From positions 5,828,001-5,892,000 of the forward strand of contig NZ_CP097289.1 in assembly GCF_023498005.1 (NCBI RefSeq): a stretch of 64,000 bases of DNA. Direction: 5' to 3'. The translations under genes and the position numbers were made by a program. Positions 19,344-29,101 of this stretch are shown here, in pieces (position 1 is the first letter of the stretch; the number at the start of each line of letters is the position of its first letter). The notes beneath the pieces are model-generated. The model worked only from the letters and a program-made list of their open reading frames with translations. It made no database searches and was not told the DNA's origin. The stretch comes from Streptomyces durmitorensis. Its GTDB lineage: Bacteria; Actinomycetota; Actinomycetes; Streptomycetales; Streptomycetaceae.

Positions 19344-20150
19344 GTGTTCTCCCTCTCTCGCCTCACGCGCCCCAAGGCCCTCGCCGTCTGTGCCGCCCCC
19401 GTGGTCGCCCTGCTCGCCGTCACGGCCCTTGCGCCGCTGCCGTTCGCCGTGGCCCAGCCGGGGTCGACGGCGAACGTACTCGGCGAGAGCGAGGGCAAGC
19501 GGGTCATCACGATCAGCGGTGCGCCCACCCGCGAGACGAGCGGGCAGCTGCGGATGACGACGATCGTGGCCACGGGGCCCGACATGGACGTGAGCCTGAG
19601 CGACGTGGTGGACGGCTGGTTCCGCACGGACCGCTCCGTGATGCCCAAGGACTCGGTGTACCCCACCGGCGACAACGTGAAGGAAGTCGAGAAGCACAAC
19701 CTCGGCGACATGAAGAAGTCGCAGGACACGGCCACGCAGTCCGCCCTCGCCTACCTCGACGACAACGGCGTGGACGGTACGGACAAGGTGAAGGTCAAGG
19801 TCGACCTCGGCAAGATCGGCGGCCCCAGCGCGGGCCTCTTCCTCTCGCTCGGCATCGTCGACCTCCTCGACGGCAACGGCAGCGGAGGGGACCTGACGGG
19901 CGGCCGGAACATCGCGGGCACCGGCACGATCACCGCCGACGGCAAGGTCGGCCCGGTCGGCGGCGTCTCGATGAAGACGCAGGCCGCCAAGCGCGACGGC
20001 GCGAGCGTCTTCCTGGTCCCGGAGGCCGAGTGCTCGGACGCTCAGGCGGAGCTGCCGAAGGGCCTGCGACTGATCCCGGTCACGACACTGAAGGGCACGG
20101 TTGACGCGCTGCGTTCCCTGGAGCGGGGCGGGAAGGTTCCGAGCTGCTGA
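19344..20150 (+). CDS. Membrane-anchored S16 (Lon-type) serine protease-like protein
   Basis: A 268-residue protein with an N-terminal membrane anchor (about 12-38) and an extracytoplasmic Lon-protease fold. The catalytic Ser is in GGPSAGLFLSLG. The Lys of the dyad is in GKVGPVGGVSMK-TQAAK, where either Lys is close to the canonical position. The order ITADGKVGPVGG then VFLVPEAEC fits YlbL-type proteins, but no PDZ domain is present. TAGATT, then 6 nt and GTG suggests a leaderless start. Substrate unknown. Confidence 0.82.
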   Translation: MFSLSRLTRPKALAVCAAPVVALLAVTALAPLPFAVAQPGSTANVLGESEGKRVITISGAPTRETSGQLRMTTIVATGPDMDVSLSDVVDGWFRTDRSVMPKDSVYPTGDNVKEVEKHNLGDMKKSQDTATQSALAYLDDNGVDGTDKVKVKVDLGKIGGPSAGLFLSLGIVDLLDGNGSGGDLTGGRNIAGTGTITADGKVGPVGGVSMKTQAAKRDGASVFLVPEAECSDAQAELPKGLRLIPVTTLKGTVDALRSLERGGKVPSC

Positions 20151-20286
20151 CCAGGCGGAGGCCGAACTCCACCATGGTCCAGCCGAGTTGAGTACGCAAC
20201 TGGGGGCGGCGTTGCCGTAAGGGCGCCGCTCGCCGGAGTTCGGCGGCGCGGGCGTGGTGCAGCAGCAGGTGTACGTCGGAGTGCAT
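20080..20286 (-). CDS. Small protein downstream of ArsR gene
   Basis: A 68-residue ORF, 12 bp after the ArsR stop, with GAGAGG about 8 bp before its ATG. The first half (MHSDVHLLLHHARAAELRR) and TQLGWTMVEFGLRLV resemble short Streptomyces proteins of unknown function that begin with an HLLLH-type amphipathic helix. Its last ~70 bp overlap the end of the convergent protease gene, so only the N-terminal part is firmly supported. Confidence 0.5.
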   Translation of the reverse strand: MHSDVHLLLHHARAAELRRAAPLRQRRPQLRTQLGWTMVEFGLRLVSSSEPSRPAPGNAARQPCPSVS

Positions 20287-20298
20287 GGCTGAGGCCTC

Positions 20299-20898
20299 TC
20301 ACTCGGTGGAGTGCGTCGGGAAGGCGTGGGTGTGCAGGCGCACCCTGGCGGAGTCGGGAGTGTCCTGGTCCACCGCCAACGGGCGGTAGCTCTCGATGAG
20401 TTCGTCGATCTTGCCGACCAGCTCGGCGGTGAGCGCGGGCGTCAGGCGCAGGGTGTAGTCGCTGATGTCGGAGCTCTCCGTCCACTCCTTGGACCAGTCG
20501 TGCTGCGTGCCGATCCAGGTGGAGAGCTCCGAGGCGTGGAAGGCCGCCACCTCGTGGAGGTAGACGGCGATCGCGCCGCGCAGCGTCGGGTCCGGGTCGG
20601 CCATGAGCGACTCGTCGAGGCGCGTGCCCTGGTGCGTCGACCGCCACCAGCGCTCGCGTCCCTTGCCCCGCTCCGGCGCGTCCTCGACGAAGCCGTGCGC
20701 GGCGAGCTGGCGCAGGTGGTAACTCGTCGCGCCGCTGGACTCGCCCAGGCGGTCCGCCAGTTGGGAGGCGGTGGCCGGGCCTTCCTTCCGCAGTGAGGTG
20801 AGCAGCTGGATGCGCAGGGGATGGGCCAGGCCCCGCAGGGAGTGAGGGGTGAGGGTGTGGATCTTGCGGATCTCGGGGTCTGTCGTGCCGTCCGTCAT
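20299..20898 (-). CDS. ArsR/SmtB-type winged-helix regulator
   Basis: A 199-residue regulator. The winged helix is at about 15-90: LRGLAHPLRIQLLTSLR, ATASQLADRLGESSGATSYHLRQLAAHGFV. The C-terminal half has a helical effector/dimer region (AVYLHEVAAFHASELSTW). No Cys metal site is visible, so it belongs to the non-metal ArsR group. A 52-bp perfect inverted repeat covers its promoter, and I infer that this is its own operator. Confidence 0.87.
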   Translation of the reverse strand: MTDGTTDPEIRKIHTLTPHSLRGLAHPLRIQLLTSLRKEGPATASQLADRLGESSGATSYHLRQLAAHGFVEDAPERGKGRERWWRSTHQGTRLDESLMADPDPTLRGAIAVYLHEVAAFHASELSTWIGTQHDWSKEWTESSDISDYTLRLTPALTAELVGKIDELIESYRPLAVDQDTPDSARVRLHTHAFPTHSTE

Positions 20899-20911
20899 GC
20901 CTCAACGGTAG

Positions 20912-20963
20912 ATATGCAAAGACTCCGTTGCAACCCTTTCTTTGCAACGGAGTCTTTGCATAT
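20912..20963. promoter_or_regulatory. Long perfect inverted repeat, probable ArsR operator
   Basis: ATATGCAAAGACTCCGTTGC-AA and its exact complement (22-bp arms) face each other across 8 nt (20934-20941). Each arm itself contains a near-dyad, TGCAA..TTGCA. It lies 13 bp upstream of the ArsR ATG and also past the RHH gene, so it could serve as operator and as terminator. Confidence 0.6.
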
Positions 20964-20973
20964 TCGGAACTCG

Positions 20974-21111
20974 CTACTCCGGCACTTCCTCCCGCGCGAA
21001 GGCCTCCCGCAGCGCGTCGGCGATCACGACGCTGACGGCGACGCCTCTGCGCGCAGCCCGCAACTCGGCTTCCTGGAGCAGGTCTTCAGGGAGATCGACC
21101 GTGATTCTCAT
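20974..21111 (-). CDS. Ribbon-helix-helix (CopG/Arc-type) small protein
   Basis: This 45-residue protein, MRITVDLPEDLLQEAELRAA then VSVVIADALREAF, is a bare RHH DNA-binding unit as found in short VapB/CopG antitoxins. ATG at 21111 matches the usual family start. No toxin gene follows; the next feature is the ArsR operator. It could be an orphan antitoxin or small regulator. Confidence 0.75.
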   Translation of the reverse strand: MRITVDLPEDLLQEAELRAARRGVAVSVVIADALREAFAREEVPE

Positions 21112-21163
21112 GCGGCCCACCGTAGGTCCGGCGCGCCCTGCCAGGGCAGGGTGAATTCGAGCG

Positions 21164-22132
21164 TCACTCCTTGACGAACCCCTCCTGCACCAGCCAGTCC
21201 AGCGCCACCTCATGCGGATCCTGACCCTCCACGTCCACCTTGGAGTTCAGCTCCTGGGCCACCGTGTTGTTCAGCTTCTTCGTGATGGGGTCCAGGACCT
21301 CCGCCATCTCCGGGTACTCGTCCAACGCCTTGCTGTTGATCGACGGCGCGGCGTTGTAGTTGGGGAAGAAGCGCTTGTCGTCCTCCATCACCGACAGGTT
21401 CATCGCCTTGATGCGGCCGTCGGTGGTGAAGACCTCGCCGAACGTGCACGACCCCTTGGAGACCTGGGTGTAGATGATCCCGGTGTCCATCTTGGTGATG
21501 TTGGAGTTGGGGATCTGCATCCCGTACTCCTTCTTCATGCCCGGCAGGCCGTCCTCGCGCGAGGAGAACTCGCTCTCCACGCACAGCGTGACCGCCTTCG
21601 GGTCCTTCTTCGACAGGGCCGCCACGTCCGAGAGGGTCTTCGGCTTGTACTTGGCCTCGTTCTTCTGGTTGATGGCAAGCGCGTAGGTGTTGTTGAGCTC
21701 GGCGGGCGGCAGCCAGGTGACGCCGTTCTTCTTGTCCGCGTCCTTCACCGCCTGCCACTGCTTCTGCGGGTCGTCGATGGGATCGGAGTTGCCGAGATAC
21801 GTGATCCAGGCGGTGCCCGTGTACTCGTACATGGCGTCCGCGTCGCCGCCCTTGACGGCCTCGCGGGCGCCGATCGAGCCCTGGATGCCCGTCCGGTCAA
21901 GGACGTCCGCGCCGGCCGCCTCGAAGGCGATGCCCATGATCGCGCCGAGGATCAGCTGTTCGGTGAACTCCTTGGACGTGACCGTGAGGTCGGCGCCCTT
22001 CAGGGGGAGCCCCTTGCCGATCGTGCCCGGCTTGACGTCGTCCACCATCGGGCTGCCGCTGGTGAGCCCGCAGCTCACCAGCAGGGCCCCGCCCACGACA
22101 CCGACGGCCGCCGTACGCAACGTCATCCTCAT
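21164..22132 (-). CDS. Glycine betaine/osmoprotectant ABC transporter substrate-binding lipoprotein (ProX/OpuCC type)
   Basis: A 322-residue lipoprotein with lipobox LLVSCG at residues ~17-22. The mature part has the OpuAC-type fold (ADLTVTSKEFTEQLILGAI; GDADAMYEYTGTAWITYLG; DTGIIYTQVSKGSCTFGEVFTTDGRI). It delivers compatible solutes such as betaine, choline or ectoine-like compounds to the permeases encoded upstream. Its ATG overlaps the permease stop (ATGA), and it is the last gene of a four-gene operon. The exact solute is not readable. Confidence 0.9.
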   Translation of the reverse strand: MRMTLRTAAVGVVGGALLVSCGLTSGSPMVDDVKPGTIGKGLPLKGADLTVTSKEFTEQLILGAIMGIAFEAAGADVLDRTGIQGSIGAREAVKGGDADAMYEYTGTAWITYLGNSDPIDDPQKQWQAVKDADKKNGVTWLPPAELNNTYALAINQKNEAKYKPKTLSDVAALSKKDPKAVTLCVESEFSSREDGLPGMKKEYGMQIPNSNITKMDTGIIYTQVSKGSCTFGEVFTTDGRIKAMNLSVMEDDKRFFPNYNAAPSINSKALDEYPEMAEVLDPITKKLNNTVAQELNSKVDVEGQDPHEVALDWLVQEGFVKE

Positions 22133-23046
22133 GATCCGGCCTCCAACCCGCGCGGACGAAGGACCAGTTCGGCAAGTGATGCCAGCCAGTCCACGAGCAG
22201 CGCGAGCGCGATCGTCAGGATCGAGCCGAGCATGAGCACCGGCATGCGCTGGTTGGTGATCCCGGTGGTGATGAGGTCGCCGAGCCCGCCGCCACCGCCG
22301 AACGTGGCGAGCGTCGCCGTGCCGACGTTCAGGACGAGCGCGGTGCGCACGCCCGCGAGGATCAGCGGTACGGCCAGCGGGAGTTCGACCTTGCCGAGGA
22401 CTCCCCACGTCGACATGCCGATGCCTCTCGCCGCCTCCAGGAGCGTCGGGTCGTTGGCGTTCAGGCCCGCGATCGTGTTGGAGAGGACCGGCAGGACGGC
22501 GTAGATGATGATGCCGATCAGGGCCGCCTTCTCGCCGATGCCGATCCAGATCACCAGGAGGGCGAGGAGGCCGATCGCCGGTGTCGCCTGGCCGATGTTG
22601 GCCAGGGCCATCGCCACCGGCGCGCCCTTGCGGAGCTTCTTGCGGGTCAGCAGGATGCCCAGCGGGATCGCGATGATCAGCACGAAGAAGGTGGAGATCG
22701 CCGTCAGCTGGATGTGCTGGCGGAGCCTGAGCCAGACATTGCCGTCCGCCAGGGCGTTCTTCGAGATCGCGTCCAGGTCGGCCTGCTCGAACCACCACCA
22801 GGTCAGCAGCAGGATGAGCGCCAGGAACGCGGGCAGGATGGTCAGCTTCTGCCAGCCGATCCGCCGCGCCCGGCCCGTGGCCACCGTGTCCGCCGCAGAG
22901 GGCGGGGACTCCGGCTCGGCCTCGCCCGTGTCACGGAAGTGATGGCCCTTGACGTCGTGCTCGCCGTCGGGCCTGGGGTCGGGCCCGTCGTCGGGCGACG
23001 GCTTGTGGTCGGGGATCCGGGGGTTGCTCCCGGGGATGCCGCTCAC
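22129..23046 (-). CDS. Osmoprotectant ABC transporter permease (OpuCB/D type)
   Basis: A 305-residue permease. A disordered N-terminal arm of ~75 residues (SPDDGPDPRPDGEH) precedes TM1 at about 85-105, and a BPD_transp_1 domain follows with six segments. The EAA-like loop reads EAARGIGMSTWGVLGKVELPLAVP. It overlaps both neighbours by 4 bp (GTGA and ATGA). The arm is longer than usual for the family. Confidence 0.9.
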   Translation of the reverse strand: MSGIPGSNPRIPDHKPSPDDGPDPRPDGEHDVKGHHFRDTGEAEPESPPSAADTVATGRARRIGWQKLTILPAFLALILLLTWWWFEQADLDAISKNALADGNVWLRLRQHIQLTAISTFFVLIIAIPLGILLTRKKLRKGAPVAMALANIGQATPAIGLLALLVIWIGIGEKAALIGIIIYAVLPVLSNTIAGLNANDPTLLEAARGIGMSTWGVLGKVELPLAVPLILAGVRTALVLNVGTATLATFGGGGGLGDLITTGITNQRMPVLMLGSILTIALALLVDWLASLAELVLRPRGLEAGS

Positions 23047-24332
23047 GCCTTCGCCGCCCCTCCGTCGCCCTCCTGCTCGTGGTGGGTCAACAGGGCGCGC
23101 TGTTCCTGCAGTTCGTGCTGGTGCTCCACGGCGTCGAGCCGGTCGGCCTCCAGCATCTCGTGCACGGAGTTCATCAGCGTCTCCATGTCCACGACGCCGG
23201 TGAACTCGCCGCGCCGCCCGGTGACCGCGACCCGCCCCGCGTTGTCCGTGAGGACCGCTTCGAGCGCGTCGCGCAGGGTGGCGTCGCGGGTGACCGTGTC
23301 GTGCACGAGGGTGCCCGCACGGGCCAGCGAACCCTTGGCGCGCATCAGGTCGCCGCGCCGCAGCCACTTGTAGGGGCGGCGGCGTTTGTCGAGGAGCAGG
23401 AGTTCGTTCGTACCGCTGGAGCGCAGCTTGTCGAAGATGTCCTGGAGCGGGTCGTCGACGGTCACCGTCGCGAAGTCGGCGATCTCCACGTCGCGTACGC
23501 GGGTGAGGTTGAGCCGCTTCAGGGCCGCGCCCGCACCCACGAAACCGGAGACGAAGTCGTCGGCCGGGTTGGTGAGGATGGCCTCCGGGGTGTCGAACTG
23601 CGCGATGTGCGAGCGCTCCCGCAGGACCGCGATGCGGTCGCCCAGCTTGATGGCCTCGTCGAAGTCGTGCGTGACGAAGACGATCGTCTTGTGCAGCTCG
23701 TGCTGGAGCCGGATCAGCTCGTCCTGGAGGTGGTCGCGGGTGATCGGGTCGACCGCGCCGAACGGCTCGTCCATCAGGAGGACGGGCGGGTCGGCCGCCA
23801 ACGCCCGTGCCACACCCACGCGTTGCTGCTGACCGCCGGAGAGCTGGCGCGGATAGCGGCCGTGGAACTCGGCCGGGTCCAGCCCGACGAGGTCGAGCAT
23901 CTCCTCGACCCGGTTCTTGATCTTCGACTTCCCCCAGCCGATCATCTTCGGCACGAGGGCGATGTTCTGCGCGACCGTCATGTGCGGGAAGAGCCCGGAC
24001 GACTGGATCGCGTAGCCGATCTTGCGGCGCAGCTTCACCGGGTCCATGTCGGTGACGTCCTCGCCGCCGATGCGGATGCGGCCGCTGGTCGGCTCGATGA
24101 GCCGGTTGATCATCTTCAGCGTGGTCGACTTACCGCAGCCCGACGGGCCGACGAGGATCACGATCTCGCCCGCCTTGATCTCCATGTTCACGGCGTCCAC
24201 CGCGGGGTCGTTGCTGCCCGCGTACCGCTTGGTGAGGTTCTCCAGCTCGATCGTCGCGCCCGTGGTGGCGTTCGGGGCCGCCGCGCCCTCGGCCGTCGCC
24301 CCGTCGGTGGAAGTCGCGGTGGTCTCAGACAC
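23043..24332 (-). CDS. Osmoprotectant ABC transporter ATP-binding protein (ProV/OpuCA type)
   Basis: A 429-residue ATPase. Walker A is GPSGCGKST (~60), the signature is LSGGQQQRVGVARALA, Walker B is VLLMDEPFGAVD, and the H-loop is FVTHDFDEA. Two CBS-like domains occupy the C-terminus from about 290 and are the sensing part in this family, where ionic strength or nucleotides are measured. It is encoded between the two permease genes in a four-gene operon. GTG start. Confidence 0.92.
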   Translation of the reverse strand: MSETTATSTDGATAEGAAAPNATTGATIELENLTKRYAGSNDPAVDAVNMEIKAGEIVILVGPSGCGKSTTLKMINRLIEPTSGRIRIGGEDVTDMDPVKLRRKIGYAIQSSGLFPHMTVAQNIALVPKMIGWGKSKIKNRVEEMLDLVGLDPAEFHGRYPRQLSGGQQQRVGVARALAADPPVLLMDEPFGAVDPITRDHLQDELIRLQHELHKTIVFVTHDFDEAIKLGDRIAVLRERSHIAQFDTPEAILTNPADDFVSGFVGAGAALKRLNLTRVRDVEIADFATVTVDDPLQDIFDKLRSSGTNELLLLDKRRRPYKWLRRGDLMRAKGSLARAGTLVHDTVTRDATLRDALEAVLTDNAGRVAVTGRRGEFTGVVDMETLMNSVHEMLEADRLDAVEHQHELQEQRALLTHHEQEGDGGAAKA

Positions 24333-24984
24333 GGATACCCCTCGAAATGGTCAGGCGGCCGATCAGGACGTACGCGGCGTCGAAGAGCAGCGCCAGGATG
24401 ATGATCCCGAGCGTGCCCGCGAGCACCTGGTTGAGCGCGTTCTTGCTGCCGAGCGAGCCGATGCCGCGGAAGATCTCGTTGCCGAGGCCGGGGCCCGACG
24501 CGTACGCGGCGATGGCCGCGATGCCCATCAGCATCTGCGTGGAGACGCGGATGCCGGTCAGGATCGGCGGCCAGGCGATCGGCAGCTCCACCTTGAGGAG
24601 CCGGGCGGCGCGCGACATCCCGATGCCCTTCGCCGCGTCGACCAGCGAGGGATCCACGCCGCGCAGGCCGACGATGGCGTTGCGCACGATGGGGAGCAGG
24701 CCGTAGAGGGTCAGCGCGATGACCGTCGGTGCGACGCCGAGTCCGACGACGGGGATCAGCAGACCGATCATGGCGAGCGACGGGATGGTCAGGAGGGTGG
24801 AGGTCGCGGTCGTGGCCAGATTGCCCGCCCACTCGCTGCGGTACGTGATGACGCCGATCAGTACTCCGATGACGGTCGCCACGACCATGCACTGGAAGAC
24901 TGCGCTGGCGTGCTGGTAGGCATCCGTCAGCAACTGCTGGTGGCGGTTGCCGAGGTAGTCCCAGAAGTTCACTGAACTGCTCAC
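24325..24984 (-). CDS. Osmoprotectant ABC transporter permease (OpuCB/D type)
   Basis: A 219-residue permease, first gene of the operon. About six membrane spans; EAA-like loop VDAAKGIGMSRAARLLKVELPIAWP. Start at GTG 24984; a second GTG four codons later (NFWDYLG) has GAGG at a better distance and may be the real start. Together with the other permease it forms a heterodimeric channel for the SBP and ATPase. Confidence 0.88.
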   Translation of the reverse strand: MSSSVNFWDYLGNRHQQLLTDAYQHASAVFQCMVVATVIGVLIGVITYRSEWAGNLATTATSTLLTIPSLAMIGLLIPVVGLGVAPTVIALTLYGLLPIVRNAIVGLRGVDPSLVDAAKGIGMSRAARLLKVELPIAWPPILTGIRVSTQMLMGIAAIAAYASGPGLGNEIFRGIGSLGSKNALNQVLAGTLGIIILALLFDAAYVLIGRLTISRGIRV

Positions 24985-25006
24985 CTCGCCCGGGCGCGGT
25001 TCAGAC

Positions 25007-25029
25007 GGCGCCGGGAGTCTCCCGGCGCC
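25007..25029 (-). terminator. Terminator hairpin downstream of Lrp gene
   Basis: GGCGCCGGGA / TCCCGGCGCC, 10-bp perfect stem with 3-nt loop, between the Lrp gene and the osmoprotectant operon. Confidence 0.65.
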
Positions 25030-25101
25030 CGCGTGCTGCGTACGTCGTGGGGCCGTACTGGGCTGTGCCTGTTCGTCTGTTCGCTTTCCTACCTACCCGC
25101 A

Positions 25102-26875
<1,774 letters not shown>

Positions 26876-26927
26876 GGGGGCAGTCTCCAGGGCGGCGGCC
26901 CGGAGGGTTGCTGGCTAGAGTGCGGGC

Positions 26928-27269
26928 ATGGCCAGGATCAACGACGTCGGCGGGATGACGGGCTTCGGGCCCATCGACACCACCGACGACACGGAGCCCT
27001 TCCATGCGGACTGGGAGGCGCGGGTGTTCGCGCTCAACAGTGCGCTGGTGCGCGAAGGCGTCTACAACCTGGACGAGTTCAGGGACGCGGTCGAGACGAT
27101 GCCGCCGGCACAGTACCTGGCGGCTTCGTACTACGAGCGGTGGTTCCACGCGATCCGGGTGCTGCTGGTGCGCAAGGGCGTGGTGACGGCGGCCGAGCTG
27201 GAGGCTCGGCTGGGCGGTGGCGGTGGCGGCGACGGTGGCGGTGGCGGTGGCGGTGAGTCGGATGGCTGA
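26928..27269 (+). CDS. Nitrile hydratase/thiocyanate hydrolase-type beta N-terminal subunit
   Basis: This 113-residue protein equals the N-terminal half of the nitrile hydratase beta subunit: INDVGGMTGFGPI, DWEARVFALNSALVREGVYNLDEFR, YLAASYYERWFHAI. It ends in a poly-Gly tail, so the SH3-like half found in one-piece beta subunits is missing; it is encoded by the next gene. TAGAGT, 6 nt, ATG suggests a leaderless start. It overlaps the next gene by 8 bp. The order betaN-betaC-alpha matches scnB-scnA-scnC of thiocyanate hydrolase. Confidence 0.85.
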   Translation: MARINDVGGMTGFGPIDTTDDTEPFHADWEARVFALNSALVREGVYNLDEFRDAVETMPPAQYLAASYYERWFHAIRVLLVRKGVVTAAELEARLGGGGGGDGGGGGGGESDG

Positions 27270-27540
27270 CCGTTTCGCCGCGGGCGCCCGCGTCCGCACC
27301 GTCCACCACGACCCGACCCACCACACCCGCCTGCCGCGGTACGCCCGGGGCAAGCGGGGCGTGGTGATCGAGCCCGAGGGCAGGCATCCGCTGGCGGACG
27401 TCAGCGCGCAGGGGCGCGGGGACGCGCCGGTGGAGCAGGTGTACGCCGTGCGGTTCGCCGCGCGGGAGCTGTGGGGCGAGGGGGAGCACGGGGTGGTGCT
27501 CGACCTGTGGGAGAGCCACTTGGAACCGGAGGGCGACTGA
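27262..27540 (+). CDS. Nitrile hydratase/thiocyanate hydrolase-type beta C-terminal (SH3-like) subunit
   Basis: A 92-residue protein equal to the C-terminal half of NHase beta: FAAGARVRTVHHDPTHHTRLPRYARGKRG, then VYAVRFAARELWGE and DLWESHLEP. This SH3-like barrel covers the metal-bearing alpha subunit. It starts inside the end of the preceding gene and its stop shares one base with the start of the alpha gene (TGATG). Confidence 0.88.
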   Translation: MADRFAAGARVRTVHHDPTHHTRLPRYARGKRGVVIEPEGRHPLADVSAQGRGDAPVEQVYAVRFAARELWGEGEHGVVLDLWESHLEPEGD

Positions 27541-28127
27541 TGTCCGGTACGCACGCGGATGCGCTGATCTCCCGCCAAGTGCGGGGCTTGGAGGCCCTGT
27601 TGGAGGAACGGGGGGTCGTCGCCGGTGCCGCCCTGGACGAGGCCCTCGACGCGTTCCTCGCGGGGTCGTCGCCGCTGAACGGGGCGCGGGTGGTGGCTCG
27701 CGCGTGGACGGACCCGGAGTTCAAGGAGCGGCTCCTCGCGGACGGTACGTCGGCGGTGGCGGAGCTGGGTTACGCGGCGGGCGGGGTCCAGCCGCAGCGC
27801 CTGCGGGTGGTGGAGAACACCGCCCACACCCACAACGTCATCGTCTGCACCCTCTGCTCCTGCTACCCGGTGCGGCTGCTCGGTCCTTCCCCCAGCTGGT
27901 ACAAGAGCGAGGCGTACCGCTCGCGGGTGGTGCGGGAACCGCGGGCGGTGCTCGCGGAGTTCGGCTTCGCGGTGCCCCTGGACACGGAGATCACGGTCTG
28001 GGACTCCAGCGCGGAGACCCGCTACATGGTCCTGCCCCGCCGCCCCTCGGGCACGGAATCGCTCCCGGAGCGGGCGCTGACGGACCTGATCACCCGGAAC
28101 GCCCTGATCGGCACGGCCCCGCAGTAA
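27540..28127 (+). CDS. Nitrile hydratase/thiocyanate hydrolase-type metal (alpha/gamma) subunit
   Basis: A 195-residue subunit carrying the metal site VCTLCSC (Cys103, Cys106, Cys108). The Thr in that motif is typical of the cobalt type; the iron type usually has Ser. In active enzymes two of these Cys are oxidised to sulfinic and sulfenic acid. Together with the two split beta proteins the layout is that of thiocyanate hydrolase or the toyocamycin nitrile hydratase ToyJKL. No metallochaperone/activator gene is next to it. Confidence 0.92.
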   Translation: MSGTHADALISRQVRGLEALLEERGVVAGAALDEALDAFLAGSSPLNGARVVARAWTDPEFKERLLADGTSAVAELGYAAGGVQPQRLRVVENTAHTHNVIVCTLCSCYPVRLLGPSPSWYKSEAYRSRVVREPRAVLAEFGFAVPLDTEITVWDSSAETRYMVLPRRPSGTESLPERALTDLITRNALIGTAPQ

Positions 28128-28330
28128 CTGGCCGGGGGCCTTGACCGCCCCCCCGGCTCGCCACCGCTTCGCGCGGGGCGGGCCGGTCTTCTGCGGCTGG
28201 TATGCGGCACCCCTGTCCCGCCGCTCCGCGCCGGATGCTCCCCACCCACCCACCCGTTCACCCCGAGGCGCGGGCTGGTGGGGCAGCCCTCTGCTCTCCC
28301 GCTTCGCGCCGGATGCTCCCCACCCACCCG

Positions 28331-28712
28331 CCCGATTACCCCGCGGTGCGGGGGCGAGCCGGCGGGTCTGTTGGTGGTGGTCTGCGGGTGGCGGGTGGCA
28401 CCCCTGTCCCGCCGCTTCGCGGGGACCCTCCCCGCCCACCCACCCGATCACCCCGCGCCGGAACCCTCCCGCTCGCCCACACACCCCGATTGCGCCGCGC
28501 CAGAGATCTCCCGCCCACCCACCCGATTACCCCGCGGTGCGGGGGCGAGCCGGCGGGTCTGTTGGTGGTGGTCTGCGGGTGGCGGGTGGCACCCCTGTCC
28601 CGCCGCTTCGCGGGGACCCTCCCCGCCCACCCACCCGATCACCCCGCGCCGGAACCCTCCCGCTCACCCACACACCCCGATTGCGCCGCGCCAGAGATCT
28701 CCCGCCCACGCA
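28331..28712 (+). repeat. Tandem duplication of ~191 bp
   Basis: 28331-28521 is repeated at 28522-28712 with a period of exactly 191 bp and about one visible substitution (GCTCGCCC versus GCTCACCC). Confidence 0.9.
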
Positions 28713-28740
28713 TCCCGATTGCCTCGTGCCAGAGACTTCC

Positions 28741-28788
28741 CTCCCACCCACCCGATGTCCTGCGGGGTAACGGGTGGGTGGGTGGGAG
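28741..28788. terminator. Central hairpin of the repeat block
   Basis: CCCACCCACCCG pairs with CGGGTGGGTGGG (12 bp) around a 16-nt loop. It marks the point where the module orientation flips and could end both convergent transcripts. Confidence 0.5.
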
Positions 28789-29101
28789 ACATCCGGCGCG
28801 GAGCGCCGGTGCAGGGTGTGAGTGGTCCGCAGGCGAAGTGGGGTCACCGGGGTGCTGGTTGTAGTGCGGCTGGTGGCGGGACGTCGGTGCGCGCTTCGTG
28901 GCGGATGCGTACTGCCCGCCCCCCCGGATGTCTTGCGGGGTTACGGGTGGGTGGGAGGGAGACATCCGGCGCGGAGCGGCGGGGCAGGGTGTGCGTGGTC
29001 CGCAGGCGAAGGGGACAGCTGGGCGTGGGGAAGCACCTGCCGGTTGGCGTCAGCCCGAGCGGGGCCGCAGGCGTAGTTCCGCCGGGGGCCGTAGGCCGGG
29101 G

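Larger units (their letters stand above)
28128..29101. repeat. Repeat-rich convergent intergenic block
   Basis: No credible gene in 974 bp. The block is built from degenerate modules with the core CCGGATGCTCCCCACCCACC and CCCGAT(T/C)ACCCCGC. About six copies read left to right (28204-28740) and two longer copies read in the opposite sense (28754-28848 and 28926-29017, ~172 bp apart). It lies between the nitrile hydratase-like operon and the convergent TPR gene. Confidence 0.75.

Noticed and set aside
21164..22798. Single long minus frame as one binding protein
   Set aside because: Codons beyond 22132 overlap the permease; the lipobox fixes the start at 22132.
28141..28864. Pro-rich ORFs in the repeat block
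   Set aside because: Created by the CCCACCC repeats; no ribosome site, no conserved sequence, and they repeat with the 191-bp unit.
28331..29017. CRISPR array
   Set aside because: Units are too long, not separated by unique spacers, and there is no cas gene.
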